DNA from: Mesostigma viride
Lineage: Eukaryota; Streptophyta; Mesostigmatophyceae; Mesostigmatales; Mesostigmataceae
DNA length: 45,932 nt
NCBI GenBank assembly: GCA_009746045.1
Contig: RPFO01000065.1
Coordinates: 7,208,210 to 7,254,141 of the forward strand
Direction of reading: 5' to 3'
Shown here piece by piece: positions 41,801 to 45,932 of this stretch (its first letter is position 1; the number at the start of each line of letters is the position of its first letter). The translations under genes and the position numbers were made by a program. A model generated the notes under the pieces. It was given only the letters and a program-made list of their open reading frames with translations, was not told the origin of the DNA and did not search any database.

Positions 41801-44800
41801 AATGGAAAGCTCATGTATGCCTTGGGATAAAAAATGTTTGGGGATCCACAGCCACATAGCAATGAAGCCTGAAGGACTATCTCTTATTCTTCACCCATGT
41901 GGATAGCGCCATTTTGTTCCTGAACAAGGTGCATGCCTTTGGCAAACACACATGAAGTCCTTTTCTATGAACCTATTTAATGGGTATGTTGCCTTGTAGA
42001 ATTTTTGCTGCCTGCCCACTTTGTCCAGTCATTTGCCATAGATATGCTATGGATTCCCTCTACAATAATCCGCGTTTGTGTGACATAACCTGTGGCGGGC
42101 CTAGCCCCAGAGGCTACCTATGTCTCAGGGCGCTATATTTTGGCCGGGCGCCTTCTTGGACCACTTGCTTGGTCGGGCCCCTTCATGCTTTGCTAGCTAG
42201 GCCATCTCCTCTCATTCTCTTGCCTTTGTCCGCCACTTCTTTTCTTGGAGGGCTATTTTATGTCAGAAAGAAAAGATAGAGCCGTCTCCTCCCTCAGGCC
42301 ATTACGATTATAGTAGTATTGCTACTACCGTTTCTTAGCCCGCTTGCTTCCTTGAGCTGTCAGGATTTTCAATTTCGTTCCCTGTGCCCTACTACAGAAT
42401 AAGCACGGCCGCACTGGGCCACTTCCTCTCTCGCGCCATTTTCTTTTTTTGCTTACCTTCCCTCGATAAACACGTGACGCAGTTATGTGTAAATTAGTAA
42501 ATCAATTCTTTTAAGTTAATTAATTACCTTCCCTATATCCGCTTGCTCTCTCTCGCCCTTCCTTCCCCTTGCTTCGCCGCTCAGAACTGGCGCAACAACA
42601 CGCCCGCGAGCCATGCGTCGTATACGAGCACTCATCTGCTAGGGGTGCCCCACTGGCACAACCGGGAGCAGCTTGAGGCCCTCGCGCGCACCGGTGAGTT
42701 GCCACGACATGGGCTGTCAGTGGACGGTCACTGGTGCAGTCATTCACACCTTAAGTTGGGTTCGCTGGATAGATCGGGGTCAAACGAACTGAAGGCGTGA
42801 CACATGACAGGTTGCAGTACAGGTGACGGTGCAAGTAATAACTTTTGCGTACAGTGACCAAAGCATGAGTGCCAGGGGTGTGGTGTCTGCACTCTAACTT
42901 TCTAACCCCATAACCAAATCAGCCGTGATGTATCGCTGCGAGTAGGGTGTGACTAGTGCTTCAATGTACGCCTAGTTGCTATTAGCGGCGTAATTTGCTC
43001 TCAATGTCACCACTTGGGCAACGGAGGGTAGCTTTTCGTAGGGATGCCAACCCACAATGCGGCGGTAAAAAAGCATTCGGCCGGTACATCCTGCTGGCGG
43101 GGGGGGGGGGGAGGAAAGGTCAACACAGTCCTGGATGCGGCTAGTCGGCTATATAATCAGACACGCCCCGTAGCCGAGTAATAAGTGGCAGCAGAATTAA
43201 CATGGCATCACACGCCTCATAGGCTGGTAGCGGGAAAGAGGCCAAGTCACTTCATGTGGCCAAACTTGACAACTATTGCATGCGGAATGGAGAAAAAGTT
43301 TGCGGATGTTTCGGACGATGGTTTTGTGATGTTATTTCATAGCAGAGGTCCGACGTTTTGCAGCATCGATGATATGATTGATTACCATCAGCACGCCGGG
43401 TCCCAATCTGAAATTTTCGTCGCGAGGAATAAATTAGAATGGACGCTAGCGGCGGTGATTGTCAGGTTTTATGCGCGTCAATCAGCCTCAAGGGGTTGTG
43501 CGTTTATACTGTAGTAAAGCCTTCAGAAATTTTCTGGGTTTTAGAAAGATTTCTGTCCGCGTCTTATCTTTCCATGGAAGGCTTGCACCGCTGGGCGAAG
43601 GACAATGGCCGGTAATGGTACGATCCTGTGCTCAGTGTCACCTGTTCATTGTTTGGCTTTTTTTTAGGGTTGTCAACGTAAGTTTTTGCCTTTTTTTCCG
43701 GGCAGTTAGCGCCAGGTAGCTTGCCATTCCATGCTGCACAATGCCAGCTTCCTGGCAGCTTTCGGTGATTTTGTCTACGTTGCATGGCTGGGATGCGTCA
43801 AGGCGCGAGCCATGGCAATTTGGGCAAGTTGTCAAATATTTGTCGAGTGGTTTCTTGGAAGGAGTTTGGAGAAAGCACTCAGTTTTATGTAAGTGTTCAA
43901 GCAGCGTTTCTGGGCGGCTTCACTGTGTTTAGAGGCTGACAACTTGGTTTGGTTTTTGGTCATTTGGTTTCTCAGCAAACAGCTGTGCTGGGCAGAAACG
44001 TGACGGTGGTTGTTTTGAGGGGCATGCTACGTGGGTGGCAATGAATGTGGGTAGGGATTGTTTTGTTGGCCTTTCTCCCATGGAATTCTGGGAGAGCCCT
44101 ATCATATGCTTGCAAGGCAAGGTAACCATGGTAAGAAGCCCTGGCACAAAGCATACGTGATTTCTCTGTGCTTTCTCTGTGGACCGTCTGCTGTCCCCGT
44201 TAGTTGGGCAATCAGTGGATATGGCTTTCTAGAGTGTATTTGCGTGGGACCGCGTGGTTTTGGTATGATGCTCACACCATATTCCTGGGATATGGCTTTG
44301 AAGTGTTGGCTAGGCATGTAGAGCTACCTGCCTCATTGTTGTGCAAACACTCATGAGGTTGCCCGTGCCAAGGTAAGGCACATGAGGTGCCCAGCCACCT
44401 CCTTGTACGTTGTGCTCGAATTGGGCATGATCTGAGGCCTCTTGGATGGTGGAATAGGAAGCCTTAGTGTGTTTAAATCCTCGCTAGACCCTTCTTTAGC
44501 GTATGGTCAGGTAGACAACTGCCCAACGTTATATTCTTCCACGTTTGTACTCAGAATGAGATCGAAATTTACGGGATGCTGTTTGCCCATGGGTAGTAAT
44601 TATTTATATCTCCGCAAGGCCAAATGATGTGTCTTTGATTTGTTTTAATTTTCCCGCCCTGAAAAGCACGTCTTTTGGGGGGAAATTATCAACTTATGCA
44701 GTACTCCTCAATTGGGGTGCCAATTAGTTGGAAAATTTGCGAACTGGGGCAACTAAACAGGATATGTTGAAACCTGCGTCGTGATGCCCCCATCGTCCTA

Positions 44801-45932
44801 GGCAGGCATTGGTCATACATAGCGCCTTCTGCCTATTTTGGCTCAATACCAGTGACTAATCGTGAATACCACCATCGACAAGTGAAACTATTGGCGAGAG
44901 ACCGGACTACGGCATAAAAAAAGCACATTTTGGCAAATTAATTATTTTTTTGCGTTGGGAGTATCGGTTTTAGGCCTCTGTCGTCCAAATGTGGACCATT
45001 CCTGGAATGTGACATTCAGATTCTGAGTGCCCTCATCGAGATCTATCGATTGCACCACTAAAACTTTTGTTTGGACCCCCAAACGTCCTACTTGGTCTGT
45101 CTGGACTTTGGCCCGTTGGATGCTAAGGGCCCAGCTTACAGCCATTTTCAACTGTCTTGTTGGCCTACTATCGCTCAACTGAAAACGGACTTTCTAGTAT
45201 CCGAGGTATGATCCAGGATCCTCTCGCGGAGATCTGTCGATTGCGCTACTCAAAATAAAAATCGAACTTGATTATTGAACCTCAGTCTACGATAGTAGTC
45301 CGGTCTCTCGCCAATAGTTTCAAGTGGTGGGATGGAGACTAAGCTGGGGCAAACAAGGTACTCTTAAAGCTACTAGATAGCAGGAAGACTAAGCTGGGTC
45401 AAACAAGGTAATCTTTAAGCTCGTAGATAGCACGAAGAGTAAGCTGGGGCAGATAGGGTAATCTTCAAGAAGGAAATTATTGTTGGTTGCGTTGTTGGAG
45501 ACACATTCCTTTGGGTCCCTCTTGATCGTGTATATATATATATATATATATGCCCAGCAGAAGCATGGTAGTGGCGCAGTCATAGTCGTTACATCTGTAA
45601 TGGTCGCATGCGGCTCTAGTTTTACTGGCTTTTTGAGGATGCATCCACTAGGAGATGATACTATAGCTCCTTGTTTACTATGCTTTCCTCATGGATTTGT
45701 ACGACGTCAATCTCATGCCATTATATGCCACCCCCCTGCTGTCCCTATGGCCATGTGGCCGTATTATGGCCCTACTATGGCCCTATTATGGCCATGTGGC
45801 CCTATGACCCCATGGGCTCAGAGCCGGGTGACGTCGAGTCGTTTGCGCAGCGGCTCTTCTCCCACTGCTACCTGGAGGCGTTTGTGTGCGGCAACTTCAG
45901 TCGGAAAGAGGCGGCCACGATGATGGAGAAAG
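23941..45932 (+). CDS. M16A zinc metallopeptidase (insulysin/nardilysin family), 16 exons, 3' partial
   Basis: Exons: 23941-24267, 24659-24770, 26163-26224, 28129-28302, 29015-29173, 30182-30236, 30737-30927, 31318-31504, 32491-32591, 34721-34825, 35399-35536, 38225-38637, 39981-40253, 41313-41373, 42585-42693, 45822 to the window end. They join to 2578 nt (859 residues plus one base) in one frame. The inverted zinc motif HFLEH is residues 116-120 (His116, Glu119 general base, His120). Glu197 in AVHAEY is the third ligand, 77 residues on, and Glu190 is also conserved. The second (inactive) half follows from about residue 492. About 200 residues are expected beyond the edge. The family degrades small peptides in cytosol, peroxisomes or organelles. 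FIATDLSL and [14 protein letters not shown] look nardilysin-like, while [16 protein letters not shown] looks insulysin-like, so the subfamily is open. A Ser/Pro/acid-rich insert occupies residues 576-652. Confidence 0.93.
24088..24090 (+). promoter_or_regulatory. strong-context alternative start codon of the M16 gene
   Basis: ACCGCCATGG matches the Kozak consensus, with A at -6 and C at -3 (less usual) and G at +4. The protein starting here aligns directly with cytosolic or peroxisomal homologues. Starting upstream instead would produce a precursor with a basic extension. Confidence 0.55.
24388..24560 (+). repeat. degenerate repeat in M16 intron 1
   Basis: TTCGCTGCA.TCC followed by GTGCGTGTTCCTTGC and ACAGGGCTTATAA occurs twice, with a third partial AACAGGGCTTAAGTATCTGA. 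The AACAG|GGCTT core resembles an acceptor, but no exon follows it. Confidence 0.7.
24659..24770 (+). CDS. M16 exon 2 (zinc-binding HFLEH)
   Basis: Encodes [20 protein letters not shown] and continues to FLAQHSGSS. It carries the active-site HxxEH. Acceptor ctggcgcag, donor TCGA|gtgagt, phase 1. The asparagine codon is completed by AC of exon 3. Confidence 0.97.
25741..25795 (+). repeat. (AATA)n microsatellite
   Basis: About 13 units of AATA in M16 intron 2 (24771-26162). Nothing else is recognised in that intron. Confidence 0.97.
26163..26224 (+). CDS. M16 exon 3
   Basis: Encodes (N)[20 protein letters not shown], equivalent to the NAFTSGEHTNY strand of insulysin. Acceptor gtggccccag, donor CTGCAG|gtaggt, phase 0. 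A partial copy of its last 32 or so bases lies at 26444-26483. Confidence 0.93.
26288..26445 (+). repeat. (CACACG)n-type microsatellite
   Basis: About 158 bases of CA dinucleotides interrupted by CG and TA. It lies between the donor of exon 3 and the partial copy of its exon end. Confidence 0.95.
26444..26483 (+). repeat. partial copy of M16 exon 3 end
   Basis: ACCACTTCAAGGT then CAGTACGTGCAGG resembles exon bases 26193-26225 (ACCACTTCAAGGT...CAGCTGCAGG). The copy has an insertion and several mismatches. Confidence 0.6.
26655..27428 (+). repeat. 53-bp minisatellite, about 15 copies, with higher-order structure
   Basis: The unit contains ACAGAACCTGGTACCTACAG and GATAAGAGCCTGCCAT and AGGACACTCCATG. 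Variant sites (GGTAGAC, GATAGAC or GATAAATAG; ATAAGG or ATCAGG) form a recurring order, and the rare GATAAATAG unit occurs twice, 265 bases (five units) apart. GATATGGGGCGTGCCA flanks the array on both sides (about 26634 and 27436). Confidence 0.95.
27690..28010 (+). repeat. 52-bp minisatellite, about 6 copies
   Basis: The unit contains GGTCCTTAGCCTT, CCCTGTCCTGTTTGGTCCTC and TTGCCTTCTATCT. It is pyrimidine-rich and ends about 118 bases before the exon 4 acceptor. Confidence 0.93.
28129..28302 (+). CDS. M16 exon 4 (third zinc ligand)
   Basis: 58 codons: [15 protein letters not shown], then [14 protein letters not shown] with Glu190 and zinc ligand Glu197. It ends SAQHPYHK. Acceptor tccgccag, donor CACAAG|gtgtgc, phase 0. 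Confidence 0.96.
28279..28454 (+). repeat. three copies of the M16 exon 4 end plus donor
   Basis: CCCCTACCACAAG|gtgtgc (true junction, 28302/28303), CCCCTACCACAAGGTGGGTC (28370-28389) and ATCCCTTCCACAAGGTGTGC (28434-28453). Spacing is irregular, and a C-run separates the first two. Confidence 0.88.
28974..28992 (+). repeat. poly-C tract
   Basis: 19 consecutive C, 22 bases upstream of the exon 5 acceptor AG, apparently taking the place of the polypyrimidine tract. Confidence 0.95.
29015..29173 (+). CDS. M16 exon 5
   Basis: 53 codons from [10 protein letters not shown] to [13 protein letters not shown], closely resembling insulysin FGTGNKYTL...[13 protein letters not shown]. The acceptor aaccag follows a run of 19 C. 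Donor CTGGAG|gtgagc, phase 0. Its last 20 bases recur four times in the next 400. Confidence 0.96.
29154..29562 (+). repeat. five copies of the M16 exon 5 end plus donor
   Basis: CGCTGGACCAGCTGGAGGTGAG at the true junction recurs near 29231, 29341 (AACTGGGAGTGATGG variant), 29429 and 29538. The last three share an acquired prefix GGCGAACAGGC or GGTGAACAGGC. Spacing runs from 70 to 110 bases. Antisense frames through this region are Pro/Ser-rich artefacts. Confidence 0.92.
29862..29902 (+). repeat. (GT)n followed by a 26-base G run
   Basis: GTGTGTGT leads directly into about 26 consecutive G in M16 intron 5. Confidence 0.95.
30182..30236 (+). CDS. M16 exon 6
   Basis: 18 codons plus one base: [18 protein letters not shown]. 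It corresponds to the LVVKLFSEVENKNV helix of insulysin. Acceptor cttgtccag, donor CCAG|gtacat, phase 1. Confidence 0.85.
30737..30927 (+). CDS. M16 exon 7
   Basis: 63 codons after a split glycine. It ends [20 protein letters not shown], then [15 protein letters not shown]. The start is the less certain boundary, with acceptor ccccaag chosen to keep phase. Donor CCCACG|gtgagt, phase 0. Confidence 0.88.
30911..31098 (+). repeat. 41-bp tandem copies of the M16 exon 7 end plus donor
   Basis: GGGCCAGCAAGCCCACG|gtgagt at the true junction is followed by copies beginning at about 30952, 30993 and 31034, plus a truncated one near 31082. Two copies have ACA in place of ACG before gtgag. The unit is 41 bases, 17 exonic and 24 intronic. 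Confidence 0.96.
31318..31504 (+). CDS. M16 exon 8
   Basis: Encodes [20 protein letters not shown] and continues through [19 protein letters not shown] to [14 protein letters not shown] is the family GHLIGHEG motif. Acceptor tgggcag, donor ACGG|gtgggt, phase 1. The split valine codon is completed by TG. Confidence 0.95.
31583..31615 (+). repeat. copy of an M16 exon 8 segment
   Basis: GGGTGCGGGC.CGTGGACGAG.TA matches exon bases 31468-31500 with few differences, 115 bases downstream. It copies codons for the GCGHMDEIL segment. Confidence 0.85.
31706..31753 (+). repeat. 9-bp repeat (TTGGGGATG)
   Basis: Five or so copies of TTGGGGGTG or TTGGGGATG in M16 intron 8, G-rich on the transcript strand. 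Confidence 0.9.
32491..32591 (+). CDS. M16 exon 9
   Basis: 33 codons after the split valine: [30 protein letters not shown], matching insulysin YIQKLR...WVFQECKDLNAVAFRFKDK. Acceptor gggttcag, donor GACAAG|gtgggg, phase 0. Confidence 0.94.
32660..32908 (+). repeat. 83-bp repeat, 3 copies, with donor-like core
   Basis: GGATCCAAAGATAGCGATCA starts at 32661, 32744 and 32827. Each unit contains GCGACAAG followed by gtgggg, like the true exon 9 junction AAGGACAAG|gtgggg 70 or more bases upstream. Descent from the junction is possible but the match is short. Confidence 0.9.
32920..33170 (+). repeat. 27/54-bp minisatellite
   Basis: Alternating units GCAGGTGGGTGCCTAATGCT and ACAGGTGGGCGCACAATGCT, each with the donor-like string CAGGTGGG. 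About nine half-units in M16 intron 9. Confidence 0.92.
33680..33785 (+). repeat. GCAGCAG-rich short repeat
   Basis: TTGCAGCAGCGCTTGCAGCA and TTCTCGCCATCAACGG or TTCTCGCCATCAACTG recur two to three times in M16 intron 9. Confidence 0.8.
34066..34276 (+). repeat. 36-bp minisatellite, 6 copies
   Basis: The unit is AAGCGCCTTAATAGGTATAT followed by CGTACTACTATATGG. One copy is three or so bases shorter. M16 intron 9. Confidence 0.93.
34434..34688 (+). repeat. (CCCCCA)n array upstream of the exon 10 acceptor
   Basis: About 250 bases of CCCCCA with scattered CCCCA units, ending about 32 bases before the exon 10 acceptor. The complementary strand is (TGGGGG)n, highly prone to G-quadruplexes. It yields false Pro-Thr or Gly-Val frames. 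Confidence 0.97.
34721..34825 (+). CDS. M16 exon 10
   Basis: 35 codons: [20 protein letters not shown], then [20 protein letters not shown] is a family landmark. Acceptor aactgcag, donor GAGCAG|gtgggt, phase 0. Confidence 0.94.
34800..35035 (+). repeat. three diverged copies of the M16 exon 10 end plus donor
   Basis: AATTATGATGAGCAG|gtgggttgctt (true junction) resembles GATTTATGGTGAGCATGTGG (about 34905-34924, followed by GTTGCTTGTATTG) and GATTCAATTAGGGTGAGAGG (35001-35020, followed by TGGGCTGTTTGTTC). Units are about 95 bases and begin in a GGGCATGCA.TGCTGCT or GGGCATGCACTACTGC block. Confidence 0.75.
35399..35536 (+). CDS. M16 exon 11
   Basis: 46 codons: [20 protein letters not shown], then [16 protein letters not shown], matching EEWYGTQYK of insulysin. 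It links the two halves of the clam-shell. Acceptor cccccag, donor GAGGAG|gtacgc, phase 0. Confidence 0.94.
35750..36190. mobile_element. possible 440-bp insertion with imperfect terminal inverted repeats
   Basis: The left end is GGGAAATGCCCCGGGCTCGG (about 35750). The right end, read on the other strand, is AGGAAATGTTGCGGCCCGGA (about 36187). The interior is AT-richer than the ends, and on the minus strand carries an AATAAA 20 or so bases before GTGTGTTGTTACC. It could be a MITE or a solo LTR (TG...CA on the minus strand). No clear target duplication was found. Confidence 0.35.
37017..37145 (+). repeat. TTTGGTGTCGTTATCCTA repeats, left block
   Basis: About seven copies of an 18-19 base unit in M16 intron 11. 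The same unit reappears at 38068-38210, right of the (GGGT)n array and reaching the exon 12 acceptor. Confidence 0.9.
37434..37732 (+). repeat. (GGGT)n array, transcript-strand G-quadruplex former
   Basis: About 300 bases of GGGT with a single GGGGT irregularity near 37470. GGG tracts joined by one-base T loops are among the most stable G-quadruplex formers known. The motif is on the sense strand of the M16 gene, so the pre-mRNA would contain it. Confidence 0.98.
37773..37888 (+). repeat. 58-bp tandem duplication
   Basis: GTACTGACT...CACAATTGCGCCACGC...GGCGCAGGTACAAGGT occurs twice with several differences. Each copy ends in a donor-like GCAGGTACAAGG. No coding role: exons 11 and 12 join in frame without it. 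Confidence 0.85.
38068..38210 (+). repeat. TTTGGTGTCGTTATACTA repeats, right block next to acceptor
   Basis: About seven degenerate copies of the unit also seen at 37017-37145. The last degenerate copies end within 20 bases of the exon 12 acceptor. Confidence 0.88.
38225..38637 (+). CDS. M16 exon 12 (large, with low-complexity insert)
   Basis: 137 codons plus two bases, the largest exon. [19 protein letters not shown] is followed by an insert of about 75 residues (38339-38569) rich in Ser, Pro, Gly, Asp and Glu, then [15 protein letters not shown] and HRIW. Insulysin and nardilysin have only a short turn here. Acceptor accacgcag, donor TTTG|gtgcgt, phase 2. The tryptophan is completed by G of exon 13. 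Confidence 0.92.
38677..38822 (+). repeat. 36-bp repeat, 4 copies
   Basis: TATTGCCGTACATAGCACTG followed by ATACACACACTTCATA, just inside M16 intron 12. It continues the open frame of exon 12 for some 60 codons, which is why the donor at 38638 is not obvious from open frames alone. Confidence 0.93.
39981..40253 (+). CDS. M16 exon 13
   Basis: 90 codons after the split tryptophan: [20 protein letters not shown], then [13 protein letters not shown] and [10 protein letters not shown], which are diagnostic middle-domain motifs of the family. Acceptor ccacccag, donor TTGGG|gtgcgt, phase 2. Confidence 0.96.
40485..40656 (+). repeat. 86-bp tandem duplication
   Basis: CATCTAGTCTATATATGTCA, then CAGATTACTGTACCTATTAT and TGAAATACT..GTAG, occurs twice in M16 intron 13. 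Confidence 0.92.
40774..40800 (+). repeat. 27-base poly-C tract
   Basis: Uninterrupted C run in M16 intron 13. The rest of that intron holds no recognised feature apart from the 86-bp duplication. Confidence 0.95.
41313..41373 (+). CDS. M16 exon 14
   Basis: 20 codons after a split glycine: [20 protein letters not shown], matching insulysin FEIDEKRFEIIKEAYMRSL. Acceptor cctgacag, donor CTCAAG|gtatgc, phase 0. The exon end and donor recur at 41414-41433. Confidence 0.93.
41361..41433 (+). repeat. two copies of the M16 exon 14 end plus donor
   Basis: GACATCGCTCAAG|gtatgcc (true) and GATGTCGCTCAAGGTACATC (41414-41433), 53 bases apart. Downstream bases (CACC.AG..C/GTTGAACTT and CACCTAGAACTTAG) also correspond. 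The second copy keeps a usable-looking donor. Confidence 0.85.
41434..42584. other. remainder of M16 intron 14
   Basis: No exon, tandem array or element recognised. Its 3' end is pyrimidine-rich (CTCTCTCTCGCCCTTCCTTC) before the exon 15 acceptor. Confidence 0.6.
42585..42693 (+). CDS. M16 exon 15
   Basis: 36 codons plus one base: [20 protein letters not shown], then [13 protein letters not shown]. This corresponds to NNFRAEQPHQHA...W.KDEL of insulysin. Acceptor ccgctcag, donor ACCG|gtgagt, phase 1. Confidence 0.92.
42694..44878. other. first part of M16 intron 15
   Basis: Apart from a G-run near 43099, nothing recognisable was found. Open frames here are short and lack family motifs. Confidence 0.55.
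44885..45320. mobile_element. 436-bp MITE with 6-bp target duplication
   Basis: The left terminal repeat AAACTATTGGCGAGAGACCG (44885) continues with GACTA, and the right end is its perfect inverse, ending GCCAATAGTTT at 45320. CAAGTG flanks both ends (44879-44884 and 45321-45326) as a target-site duplication. The interior has a direct repeat GAGATCT.TCGATTGC (about 45039 and 45229) and no coding capacity. The superfamily cannot be assigned from the sequence. Confidence 0.85.
45530..45552 (+). repeat. (TA)n microsatellite
   Basis: About 11 TA units in M16 intron 15. Confidence 0.95.
45738..45815 (+). repeat. TATGGCC repeats abutting the exon 16 acceptor
   Basis: CCCTATGGCCATGTGGCC, GTATTATGGCCC and TACTATGGCCC-type units of about 12 bases run up to 6 or so bases before the acceptor AG at 45820-45821. 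Confidence 0.85.
45822..45932 (+). CDS. M16 exon 16, cut by window edge
   Basis: After the split glutamate: [36 protein letters not shown]. It matches the LHIEALLHGNITKQ motif of insulysin. Acceptor gggctcag. Whether the exon ends at the last base or continues cannot be seen. Confidence 0.92.

Overview
This is a eukaryotic nuclear window. It holds parts of three intron-rich protein-coding genes whose short, GC-rich exons sit in long introns full of microsatellites and minisatellites. I rebuilt 29 exons by eye from family motifs, splice sites and reading phase. Every junction keeps frame, and the spacing between family motifs stays right. Introns are GT-AG except one clear GC-AG intron. The organism cannot be named from the sequence. 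A plant-type DUF218 protein and a TGTAA element at one gene's 3' end would fit a green alga or another protist, but this is weak inference.

Layout. 58-12049 (+): C-terminal 260 residues of a mitochondrial-type Xaa-Pro aminopeptidase (M24B, XPNPEP3/ICP55-like), 10 exons, the 5' part lying left of the window. 12050-17698: intergenic, with a 1.75 kb element that has piggyBac-like ends (TTAA-CCC...GGG-TTAA). 17699-22734 (-): a three-exon DUF218/YdcF-like gene, complete as far as can be judged. 22735-23940: the spacer shared with the next, divergent gene. 23941-45932 (+): 16 exons of an M16A metallopeptidase (insulysin/nardilysin family), with the zinc site and most of the chain present and the last part cut off by the right edge. 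A 436 bp MITE with 6 bp target duplications lies in its last intron, and another probable insertion lies in the intron between exons 11 and 12.

The genes have no evident shared pathway beyond two being metallopeptidases. The most striking signal is structural. In at least 10 of 26 introns, on both strands and in all three genes, the last bases of the upstream exon plus the 5' splice site recur once or many times inside the downstream intron, often as a regular tandem array with an intact donor in each unit (8 copies at exactly 51 bp in the DUF218 gene, 4 at about 56 bp in the aminopeptidase, 4-5 at 41 bp in the M16 gene). This looks like a recurrent process that seeds intronic minisatellites from 5' splice junctions and leaves arrays of decoy donors. 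Long simple-sequence arrays, (TTCG)n of about 1 kb, (GGGT)n of about 300 bp and (CCCCCA)n of about 245 bp, occupy other introns and produce long but meaningless open frames.
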